Positions 17,671-25,396 of a DNA stretch of 49,040 nucleotides are shown one piece after another. The notes under the pieces were generated by a model that was given only the letters and a program-made list of their open reading frames with translations, was not told the origin of the DNA and searched no databases. The DNA comes from Butyrivibrio sp. (lineage in GTDB: Bacteria > Bacillota_A > Clostridia > Lachnospirales > Lachnospiraceae). The translations under genes and the position numbers were made by a program. Position 1 is the first letter of the stretch; the number at the start of each line of letters is the position of its first letter. Location: NCBI GenBank assembly GCA_017996845.1, contig JAGOGF010000009.1, positions 1-49,040 on the forward strand. The letters run 5' to 3'.

Positions 17671-20600
17671 TTAAATTCCTTTAAAAGAAAATTCAAATGC
17701 CATACGTTGATCTGTATTCAACAGAAATTCTTTCTGAGTTCTTGCTCCCCAACTGTCATCTCCTGCTATTCCCATCTGTCCAAGGCTCACTCTGACCCAT
17801 GTATGGTGAATGTCAGGCAGTTCGTATGGATGCCTTGCAAGTTCCATCTCGTGTGGCGAATATGGAAGAGCAGAAAAGCTCATAGCATCTCCTTCAAACC
17901 GAAGTCCCCGTCCTTTATAATCTGTAACTTCCGCATAACGAACACCTGTCTTATTTCCACATTCCTGTGGTACAAGATATTTTGCCATACCATCCTTTAC
18001 CATCTGACGATAGCATCCCAGTTTAGCCCCCTGTGTTCTGTCTGCATATGTTTCCTGGGGTCCAAGACCATACCATTTAATCTGATCATAGTCCGCATCT
18101 ATGCAAAATATAACCCCGAACTCAGGCATATCTGCTAATTCTTTTACCGGATCATAATTCAGGCATGTTTTGATTGTGCCATCCGCGTATACCGAGTAGG
18201 TCAATGTGCAAGAAGATTGTGGTGTTGTGGGCATAAAGTAAGTAAACGTAATACTGACTTGATCCGTTTCTTCAGAAATAACCGGATCATTTTCTTTCTG
18301 CCCTTCATAAGGTTTGTGCGTAATGTACATACTTGCAACCTTCCACTGCGCATATCTTTGTGGCATACCGTTTCCATTATCGTTATCTGTAGGCGCACGC
18401 CAGAAATTCGGCATCGGTATTTTGTCAATCATTTCTTTCCCTGCATACCGATACGAAACGAGGCCCCCATTCAGAAAAGAAAACAAAGCATCAAAATCAT
18501 CACCCTTCACGCCCAAATTAAGCCACCCATGGATTACTTTCAGGTTTCCTTTCTGTATCGGAGAGTAAATGTTCTTTGTACCTATCTGCATGGTTTTTTG
18601 TCCAAAAGCTACTTCGTATCCGGATTTTGCCCAACGTGTGTCTTCTTTTAAAGTAAAGGAAACTGTAATCGCATATTCTCCACTTTGCTCTGGTCTCTGA
18701 ATCGGAAGTTCTATTTCCTCCTCTGAAAGAGGTGCAATCTTTACAGACATCATCTGTTGGCTGACCAATTGTCCTTGTTTTTCCAGTGTCACAACGCAAT
18801 TGTATTGGTCTGTACTTATAAACAGATTTTTGTTCTTAACAAGTGCTTTTGAAAAATCTTTTATTTCAATACTGATATTTTGATAGTTATATTTTACCGA
18901 CGGCATCTTCGGAGATGGATCCCGGTCTCCGCCATAGACAATTCCGTTTCCACTGAAATTGTAATCTGTCGGACGCTCTCCAAAATCCCCGCCATATGCC
19001 TGAAATACTTTTCCGTACCGGTTCTTCTTATAGATAGACTGATCTATATAATCCCATATAAATCCGCCCTGATACAATGGTTCTGTATCTGCCAGATCTG
19101 TATATTTGAACATGGCACCACATGAGTTTCCCATGGCATGTGTATATTCACAACAGATAAATGGTTTCTTCCTGTTTTTTGCAAGAAAATCCTTGATCTG
19201 AAGAACAGAAGGATACATCTGACTTTCAATATCCGTCGTATCATTGTACCTTCGATCTCTTGTAACTCCTTCATAATGTACCAGCCTGGTATCATCAAGT
19301 TCACGAAATCGATTGCTCATTTCGTAGATGACTTTTCCGCCATAGGACTCATTTCCGCAAGACCAGATCAGAATAGCCGGATGGTTCTTATCTCTTTGAT
19401 AGCAGGAATTAACGCGATCAAGCATTGCACCCATCCATTCCTTTCTATCTCCAGGAATAGCTGTTTCCTCTGCTTCAATTCCACGAAAAATAGGGTCCCA
19501 ACTGCCATGCGTTTCCATATTATTCTCAGCTATCATGTACAATCCATATTCATCACACAGATCATAAATCAAAGAGCTATCCGGATAGTGGCAGGTTCTG
19601 ATTGCATTGATGTTATTCTGTTTCATGGTAACAATATCCTGAATAATTTCTTCTTTTGATACTGCGCGCCCCGTCTTGGAACTAAATTCATGACGGTTGA
19701 CCCCTTTAAAAACAATTCTTTTTCCATTCAGCAACATCAATGAATTGTTTAACTCAAACTTCCTAAAGCCCACCTTTTGGTGAATACATTCCCGCAACTG
19801 TCCTGATTTATTTTCCACTTCAATCAACAGGTCATAAAGGTTTGGTTCTTCTGCGCTCCAAAGTTCCGGTTTCTTTACAATAAAAGAAAAGTCACTTTTT
19901 TCATTCAGCTCCGCTTCTTTTTCAAATATTTTTTTACCTTTTCGAACAAGGCTGATATTTGCTTTACCCTCTCCTGATACAATGCATGACAGATCTAGCT
20001 GTGCATTCTCATATACATCATCCAGAATAGTTCTGACAGTCATGTCAGATATATGTGTCTCAGGAATCGCATACAGATATACGCTTCTATATATTCCCGA
20101 AAAACGGTAAAAGTCCTGATCCTCACACCAACTGCCGGCCGTCCATTTAAATACCCTTACCGCAAGTTTATTTTCTGCATCTTTGAGATAGTCTGTAAGT
20201 TCAAACTCAGAAGGTGTAAAGCTGTCTTCACTGTAACCGACAAATTTTCCATTCAGCCATACAGCCATCCCACTTTCCACTCCCTGAAAAGAAACAAAAA
20301 TTCTTTTTCCTTTCATATTATGCGGAATCTGAAAGTATTTCACATAGCTGGCAACCGGATTAAACACCTCCGGGATCTGTCCTGACCTGATTTCTTCACG
20401 TCCGTCCCATGGATATTGCACATTAGCATATTGTGGAATATCATACCCTTCCATCTGAATGTGTGCCGGTACTCTGATGTCGTCCCACTCGTGCGCATTA
20501 TATTCATCTTTTTCAAAATCCGGAACTGCCTGATGAATATTTTTTGCATACATAAATTTCCAGATTCCATCCAGATTTTTACGAAAACTGCTTATTCCTG

Positions 20601-20709
20601 TTCTTTCTTCTTCCCATGATGCGTATGCAACATGATCGGAATGTGCCTGTATGCAATTGTCTTTATAGTATTCCGGATTTTTTACTTTTTCATATAAAAA
20701 TCCTTCCAT
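17671..20709 (-). CDS. lacZ: GH2 beta-galactosidase (LacZ type)
   Basis: Hydrolyses beta-D-galactosides. The 1012 residues have the LacZ domain order: a jelly-roll sugar-binding domain (WENPEYY-like start, NGKFVGYSEDSFTPSEFELT), an immunoglobulin-like domain, the TIM barrel, and the C-terminal beta-sandwich (NFWRAPTDNDNGNG, WYGLGPQETYADR). The general acid/base is E454 in WSCGNES and the nucleophile E521 in CCEYTHAMGNS. There is no signal peptide, so it acts in the cytoplasm on imported sugar. A GAGG site lies before the ATG at 20709. It is the last gene of a leftward locus with a binding protein and two permeases, which fits uptake of lactose or galacto-oligosaccharides. Confidence 0.96.
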   Translation of the reverse strand: MEGFLYEKVKNPEYYKDNCIQAHSDHVAYASWEEERTGISSFRKNLDGIWKFMYAKNIHQAVPDFEKDEYNAHEWDDIRVPAHIQMEGYDIPQYANVQYPWDGREEIRSGQIPEVFNPVASYVKYFQIPHNMKGKRIFVSFQGVESGMAVWLNGKFVGYSEDSFTPSEFELTDYLKDAENKLAVRVFKWTAGSWCEDQDFYRFSGIYRSVYLYAIPETHISDMTVRTILDDVYENAQLDLSCIVSGEGKANISLVRKGKKIFEKEAELNEKSDFSFIVKKPELWSAEEPNLYDLLIEVENKSGQLRECIHQKVGFRKFELNNSLMLLNGKRIVFKGVNRHEFSSKTGRAVSKEEIIQDIVTMKQNNINAIRTCHYPDSSLIYDLCDEYGLYMIAENNMETHGSWDPIFRGIEAEETAIPGDRKEWMGAMLDRVNSCYQRDKNHPAILIWSCGNESYGGKVIYEMSNRFRELDDTRLVHYEGVTRDRRYNDTTDIESQMYPSVLQIKDFLAKNRKKPFICCEYTHAMGNSCGAMFKYTDLADTEPLYQGGFIWDYIDQSIYKKNRYGKVFQAYGGDFGERPTDYNFSGNGIVYGGDRDPSPKMPSVKYNYQNISIEIKDFSKALVKNKNLFISTDQYNCVVTLEKQGQLVSQQMMSVKIAPLSEEEIELPIQRPEQSGEYAITVSFTLKEDTRWAKSGYEVAFGQKTMQIGTKNIYSPIQKGNLKVIHGWLNLGVKGDDFDALFSFLNGGLVSYRYAGKEMIDKIPMPNFWRAPTDNDNGNGMPQRYAQWKVASMYITHKPYEGQKENDPVISEETDQVSITFTYFMPTTPQSSCTLTYSVYADGTIKTCLNYDPVKELADMPEFGVIFCIDADYDQIKWYGLGPQETYADRTQGAKLGCYRQMVKDGMAKYLVPQECGNKTGVRYAEVTDYKGRGLRFEGDAMSFSALPYSPHEMELARHPYELPDIHHTWVRVSLGQMGIAGDDSWGARTQKEFLLNTDQRMAFEFSFKGI

Positions 20710-20821
20710 TAATGCCTCATTTCTGCGCGCTTTACACGCTGATTTTTCTTGTCCCTAACATTGCAATAATCTGGGGATTACAGCTCATTTCGCAAATGCT
20801 CACTTTGTAATTTACACAATC

Positions 20822-20863
20822 AGAAAAGCCGTCTGTGCCTATACTCAGGCAAAGGTGGCTTCT
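20822..20863 (-). terminator. Weak terminator-like hairpin before lacZ
   Basis: On the minus strand an interrupted stem, AGAAGCC with GGCTTTT and an inner GCCT/AGGC, ends in TTTTCTG. It lies 18 bases after the permease stop and 113 bases before lacZ. It may partly separate lacZ expression from the transporter genes. No good promoter was found between it and lacZ. Confidence 0.45.
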
Positions 20864-20880
20864 CCATATGCACGCAGCGA

Positions 20881-21729
20881 TTACTTTACCGCACCTGTAA
20901 TACCTTCTGCAAACTGTTTTTGCAGAACAAAAAATACAATCATTGTGGGAATTGAACAGAATAATACACCCATCATTAAAACGCCATAATCCACTTTATA
21001 ACCTGCTGCCAGATTCGCTATCAGCATCGGCATCGTCTGCGCACTGGCCTTGTTCATAACAACCTTAGGCCACATATATGCATTCCATGCATTCATAAAA
21101 GTTATAACAGCTGCTGCCGCATAAGTTGCCTTTTGAACTGGCATATACATCTTAAAAAATATTCCTATTTCACTGCAGCCATCGATTCGGGCTGCTTCAA
21201 TAATATCAACTGGAAAATTTCTGGAATTCTGTCGAAACATCATAATCAGAAATGGAGTCGAAATAACTGGAAGCGCAAATGCCCAGACAGTATTAAGCAG
21301 CTTTGCATGTGACATAATCTTAAACAGCGGAATCATGGTTGCAACCTGTGGAATCATCATTGCAAGAAGAAGAATCGCAAACAGCTTATCTTTTGCTTTA
21401 TCATGGTACAATTCAAACCCATATCCTGCAATGGAACAGATCAGAAGTGCCACAAAAGTTTCTACTCCGGCATACAGAAATGAATTACGCATTCCCTGAC
21501 CAAGATTCTGCTGCGCAATCAAGCTTTTAAAATTTTGCAAGGCATATGATCCAAAAATAATTTTTCCTCTTGCAACATCTAATGTTTTATTGGTTGCTGC
21601 CGTAATCATCCAATACAGCGGAAATACCGAAATAAAAGATACAATACTCAGAAAGATATAAGTCGGAATCAATCTACGCTGAATAGAAGATGTATTCGTT
21701 TTCTTACTTGGTTTAGTCACGTTTATCAC
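20881..21729 (-). CDS. Sugar ABC transporter permease (MalG/GanQ type)
   Basis: An inner-membrane subunit of a CUT1-family carbohydrate importer, 282 residues with about six hydrophobic segments. The cytoplasmic EAA loop that contacts the ATPase is EAARIDGCSEIGIFFKMYMP (about residues 180-199). The typical MalG features are PLYWMITAATN near the start and the conserved end QKQFAEGITGAVK. Its start overlaps the end of the preceding permease by 17 bases, so the two are translationally coupled. No ATPase gene is present in the locus. A shared MsmX-type ATPase encoded elsewhere would complete the system, as is common in Firmicutes. Confidence 0.95.
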   Translation of the reverse strand: MINVTKPSKKTNTSSIQRRLIPTYIFLSIVSFISVFPLYWMITAATNKTLDVARGKIIFGSYALQNFKSLIAQQNLGQGMRNSFLYAGVETFVALLICSIAGYGFELYHDKAKDKLFAILLLAMMIPQVATMIPLFKIMSHAKLLNTVWAFALPVISTPFLIMMFRQNSRNFPVDIIEAARIDGCSEIGIFFKMYMPVQKATYAAAAVITFMNAWNAYMWPKVVMNKASAQTMPMLIANLAAGYKVDYGVLMMGVLFCSIPTMIVFFVLQKQFAEGITGAVK

Positions 21730-22609
21730 CTACTTTCATATTGATCGCAGAAAGAACCGCTACCATCATAAATACCAGGAAGGATAATGCTGAAGCATAT
21801 CCAAAGTTTGCAACTCCCTTGCCGAAAGAATTATTATAAATATAATGTGACATCGTAATTGTTGTATTTGCAGGACCTCCGCTTGTCAAGTTAACGGATT
21901 CATCAAACAACTGCAATGTACCATTGATCGACATAATCATAGTCATTACAATTGTTGGCTTTAAAAGCGGGACTGTAATCTTCCAGAAAGTTTTCCACCC
22001 GTTTGCGCCATCAATCTTTGCTGCTTCATATACTGAATATTCAATATTCTGCAGCCCTGCCAGATAAAATACCATGTTATAGCCTGTCCATCTCCAGATC
22101 AATGCAAGAATGATGATTGCTCTTGCAGAAGAAGGTGTTCCAAGAAAATTGTAACTTTTTTCAAAAAAACCAAGCTGTATCAGAATTGAATTGATCAAAC
22201 CATTTGTTGCGAACAGTGATTTGAAAATCAGGGAATATGAAACCAATGAAGTTGCACATGGCAAAAACACACATGTACGAAAAAATCCCTTAAACTTAAG
22301 ATCCTTGTTATTCAATAACTGTGCCAGCAGAATTGCCAGAATCAACATGATCGGTACTTCTATGATCAGATACAAAAATGTATTACCAAGAGAACGGATA
22401 AATAACTTATCCCGAAACATGCGAACATAGTTATAAAAAAGCGGATCCGCCCATTTCATATGTGCACTGGATCCTGTCTTAAAAGATGTAAAAAGTGCCT
22501 GAAACATTGGATAGAAACTCATGATGGCAATCAGCAGTGTCGCAGGCATCAGATAAATCCACCCTGCTGTACGCTGTTTTGCAGTCACGCTCATTTTCTT
22601 TGATTTCAA
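21713..22609 (-). CDS. Sugar ABC transporter permease (MalF/GanP type)
   Basis: The partner permease of the CUT1 importer, 298 residues. It shows an N-terminal hydrophobic segment (GWIYLMPATLLIAIMSFYP), five more membrane segments, and the EAA loop YEAAKIDGANGWKTFWKITV (about 200-219). It is shorter than enteric MalF and lacks the large periplasmic loop, as in Gram-positive GanP/LacF-type proteins. The gene comes 121 bases after the binding-protein stop, with a stable intercistronic hairpin between them. An AGGAGG-like site (GGAGGCTC region) precedes the start. Confidence 0.95.
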   Translation of the reverse strand: MKSKKMSVTAKQRTAGWIYLMPATLLIAIMSFYPMFQALFTSFKTGSSAHMKWADPLFYNYVRMFRDKLFIRSLGNTFLYLIIEVPIMLILAILLAQLLNNKDLKFKGFFRTCVFLPCATSLVSYSLIFKSLFATNGLINSILIQLGFFEKSYNFLGTPSSARAIIILALIWRWTGYNMVFYLAGLQNIEYSVYEAAKIDGANGWKTFWKITVPLLKPTIVMTMIMSINGTLQLFDESVNLTSGGPANTTITMSHYIYNNSFGKGVANFGYASALSFLVFMMVAVLSAINMKVGDKRD

Positions 22610-22663
22610 ATTGAGCCTCCTTAATCAAATAATCATTTAAAATACTTTATGATCTTGTCAGGA

Positions 22664-22694
22664 AACGGGGAGTCGGAAATACCGATTCCCCGTT
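22664..22694 (-). other. Intercistronic hairpin after the sugar-binding protein gene
   Basis: On the minus strand AACGGGGAATCGG pairs with CCGACTCCCCGTT (13 positions, one mismatch) around a 5-base loop, with only TTTCC after it. The weak T-run and the position between binding protein and permease suggest a partial terminator or an mRNA 3'-end stabiliser that keeps the binding protein more abundant than the permeases. Confidence 0.7.
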
Positions 22695-22730
22695 ATCTAA
22701 TATCTGACGATGAAAATTCATCGATTTACT

Positions 22731-24152
22731 TTAATTGCCCATATCCATATTCAGCTGATCTTCAGCATCCTTAAGAGCTTGTGTTGCGTCTGCACCACCA
22801 ATAATATTTTGTATTGCAGCTGCAATCTGTGTACGACAGTCATAATGAAAATCACTCTGTTGAACAACCGGTACATTTGCACTCATTGCAACGATCTGTG
22901 AATAAACTGGTGTATTGTTAAAATATGCTACACCTGCCTGGTATGCGTCTGACTTACCTGCAGAAATACATGTTGTAATAACGCCGCCGTCCTTAAGTGC
23001 TCCATCATATGTTACTGTACTGCCGCCAAATGTATATGCAAGAAACTTCTTTGCAAGATCAGCTTTCTTACAGTTTGCTGTAATATACAGTGAAGAACCG
23101 CCATTGGAAGCATAACCTTCTTTTCCTTTTCCTTCCAATGTAGGCATTGTAGTAATTTCCCACTTACCACTATTATCTTTAACCTGCTCAATTGTAGGAA
23201 TAATCCAGTTTCCGTTCATTACACCAGCAACCATATCTCCCATAATCGTCTGATTCGTATATTCTGACCAGTCGTTTGCAAGATACAAAACCTTTTTCTG
23301 CTGCATTTCAACAATCTTGTTAACAATTTCAACCAACGTCTTATTATCAGAAATGTACGGTGTTGTATTATCTTTAAATTGTGATGCGCCTTCTGCCTGC
23401 ATCATCATATACACAAGATCGTTTCCATCTCCATCCATTGACAACAGATACTTGCCGGTTTTTGCATATACATCCTCTCCGATCTTGATGAAATCATCCC
23501 AACTGATTCCTTTCATATCATCAATTGTATAGCCTGCCTGCTTTAAAAGATCGACTCTGTATGCACAGATAACTGTTCCATTATCTACCGGGAACCCGTA
23601 ATGAACCTTATCTAAGGTCGAATAAGATAATTTCTCTGCACCAAAATCTGTCCAGTTCATACCCGGTGCATCATCTACTGCCTGAAAGGCATCCGGGTAA
23701 TCTGTAATGTACTTATGGAAATAGTGATCCTGGAATAGAACGATATCCGGTAATGTGCTGTAATCTCCAGCAGATGCTGCAAGTGTAATTGCATTTTCAA
23801 CATCAGATGATTGAGATGCCTGAATTACATTCAGTTTAAAATTGGGATCAACATTATCCTGATAATCTTTCTCTGCATCTTTCAGTGCCGGAATATTAAA
23901 GTTCGCATCCCATGCATAAACAGATAATGTGTCATCTCCTTCATTTGCTGTATCAACATTAACTGCTGTTGTAGCGGCTGTTGCTGCTGCCTCCTCTGTG
24001 GTTGCTTCAGCGGAAGTCGCTGTTGCTGCAGAAGCATTAGCCGTTGCAGCTGAAGTTTCTGAGGTTGCTGTTGCAGAAGATGAACTTCCACATCCGGCAA
24101 GTGATACGGTTGTTACGGTTGCCAGTAAAATAGATACCAGTTTTTTTCTCAT
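22731..24152 (-). CDS. Sugar-binding lipoprotein of ABC importer
   Basis: A family-1 extracellular solute-binding protein, 473 residues, expected to bind a beta-galactoside and deliver it to the two permeases downstream. It begins with a lipoprotein signal peptide (MRKKLVSILLATVTTVSLAGC, lipid-modified Cys21), then an unusual linker of about 40 residues made almost only of Ala, Thr, Ser and Glu. The mature binding domain follows (DTLSVYAWDANF, SAGDYSTLPDIVLFQ, GVMNGNWIIPTIEQ, ending QLNMDMGN). The start at 24152 is fixed by GGGAGGG seven bases upstream and by the signal peptide. The 68 upstream open codons are leader sequence. Probable -10 box at 24266-24261. Confidence 0.95.
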   Translation of the reverse strand: MRKKLVSILLATVTTVSLAGCGSSSSATATSETSAATANASAATATSAEATTEEAAATAATTAVNVDTANEGDDTLSVYAWDANFNIPALKDAEKDYQDNVDPNFKLNVIQASQSSDVENAITLAASAGDYSTLPDIVLFQDHYFHKYITDYPDAFQAVDDAPGMNWTDFGAEKLSYSTLDKVHYGFPVDNGTVICAYRVDLLKQAGYTIDDMKGISWDDFIKIGEDVYAKTGKYLLSMDGDGNDLVYMMMQAEGASQFKDNTTPYISDNKTLVEIVNKIVEMQQKKVLYLANDWSEYTNQTIMGDMVAGVMNGNWIIPTIEQVKDNSGKWEITTMPTLEGKGKEGYASNGGSSLYITANCKKADLAKKFLAYTFGGSTVTYDGALKDGGVITTCISAGKSDAYQAGVAYFNNTPVYSQIVAMSANVPVVQQSDFHYDCRTQIAAAIQNIIGGADATQALKDAEDQLNMDMGN

Positions 24153-24189
24153 TAATAAACCCTCCCTATTTGAGTTAAACTGACGGAGC

Positions 24190-24209
24190 AAAAAAAAGTT
24201 ACTTTTTTT
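24190..24209 (-). repeat. A/T-run palindrome in the binding-protein leader
   Basis: AAAAAAAGT and ACTTTTTTT arms flank a single central base, about 40 bases before the start codon. On the RNA the arms could fold back and end in a U-run, or it may only be low-complexity sequence. Confidence 0.35.
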
Positions 24210-24260
24210 CATTTGTGCATCTTGTATACTTTTTATTGTCCGATCAACTTTTATAAGGCA

Positions 24261-24266
24261 ATTATA
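24261..24266 (-). promoter_or_regulatory. Probable -10 box for the sugar transport operon
   Basis: TATAAT on the minus strand (24266-24261) without a recognisable -35 box 17 bases upstream, as expected for a promoter that needs an activator such as the adjacent AraC-type protein. A palindromic AAACGTTT (24388-24395), reminiscent of a LacI/CcpA-type operator core, lies about 130 bases upstream. Both assignments are tentative. Confidence 0.4.
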
Positions 24267-24438
24267 ACAACGTTTTTTTATTGATGTTCGTATATTCATT
24301 TCATAAATGTGCAAATTCGACCATTTATATTCATGGAAACTTTTTTCTTTTTTCAATTACTCTCGCGATCCGCTCTACCACTAACTTAAACGTTTTCGTA
24401 GTTCGCACCATCCTTGCAAAAACGAACTTTTTGCTTCT

Positions 24439-25374
24439 TCACCAACCTTTTTCTGCTGAAATGTGGAATCTGAGTAATTTACTTTCATAGTTCTCCGGAT
24501 TATTTTTCAATTGATAAGGAGTTAATCCTGTAATTTTTTTAAAGTTACGGTTAAACGTTGAAATGGTATCATATCCGCATTTTATTGCTATATCACCCAT
24601 TGACCGATTTGTCTTGCGAATAAGCTCACATGCCATCTGAATACGTATCATATTCACGTAATCAAGCGGTGTCATGTTCATATATTCTATAAAAATGCGC
24701 CTAAAATGCGTTTCACTTAAATTACATAATTCTGCAAGTTTTTCAATTCGTATGGGTTCCCTGTAATTAATGCTGATATAGGTAAGGGCCTTACTGATTG
24801 ACATCATACCTTCCTTACGTCCAGAATAAATTGCCTCCTCCTGATGCTGATTCACTCTGGCAATCTCATAGATCAGTGCTGTTAAAAGTCCCTTAATTGC
24901 TTCTACATAAAATTCTTTTTTGTTTCTCATTTCATCCAGAATTTCAGAAATAATTCCCGCCAATTGTGGATATTCTGATGTTTTCCCAAAAATAGCAGCT
25001 TTATTCACCAGCTGGATAATTTTCTTTCTATACAACTCATTTTCCGGATATAGCTCTCTCAGAATGCCTTCCGGATCAAGAAAAAGGAACTCCCAGTAAC
25101 TGGACGTTCCTTCCTCACTATTTGTAGTATGCGGATAGTTCCTGGGTATTATACTGATCATCTCCGGTTCATAAGGAAGATTCTGTTCATCCAGACTTAA
25201 AATGCCATATCCATCTTTACAATACCCGATTTCCATCAAATTATGAAAATGCTGATTTGCAATCCCATCTCCATATTTTCTAATCCAATCTTCTCCCATC
25301 ATTGCAAGAACAGACTCCTTTTGTGGAAGATCGTAGTATCTGAATTCCATTATCTCCTGTTTTTTTCTGCTCAT
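24439..25374 (-). CDS. AraC family transcriptional regulator
   Basis: A 311-residue regulator with an N-terminal cupin-like sensing part (HFHNLMEIGYCKDGYGILSLDEQNLPYEP, then IIPRNYPHTTNSEEG) and a C-terminal AraC DNA-binding domain with two helix-turn-helix units (about 200-295: IEKLAELCNLSETHFRRIFIEYMNMTPLDYV and MGDIAIKCGYDTISTFNRNFKKITGLTPYQL, given here as motif regions). It lies directly upstream of the binding-protein operon in the same orientation and is the obvious candidate activator of it. Its start is 22 bases after the stop of the 859-residue protein gene. The ribosome site before the first ATG is weak; a second in-frame ATG at codon 9 has AGGAG very close. Confidence 0.92.
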   Translation of the reverse strand: MSRKKQEIMEFRYYDLPQKESVLAMMGEDWIRKYGDGIANQHFHNLMEIGYCKDGYGILSLDEQNLPYEPEMISIIPRNYPHTTNSEEGTSSYWEFLFLDPEGILRELYPENELYRKKIIQLVNKAAIFGKTSEYPQLAGIISEILDEMRNKKEFYVEAIKGLLTALIYEIARVNQHQEEAIYSGRKEGMMSISKALTYISINYREPIRIEKLAELCNLSETHFRRIFIEYMNMTPLDYVNMIRIQMACELIRKTNRSMGDIAIKCGYDTISTFNRNFKKITGLTPYQLKNNPENYESKLLRFHISAEKGW

Positions 25375-25396
25375 AACTACACACTTTCTTCTTTAT

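Noticed and set aside
20710..20740. Possible catabolite (cre) site TGTAAAGCGCGCA before lacZ
   Set aside because: The central CG is shifted by one base relative to the cre consensus and the 3' half does not match.
23929..24183. Ala/Val-rich plus-strand ORF of 84 residues
   Set aside because: It is the complement of the low-complexity linker of the sugar-binding lipoprotein and covers its signal peptide and leader.
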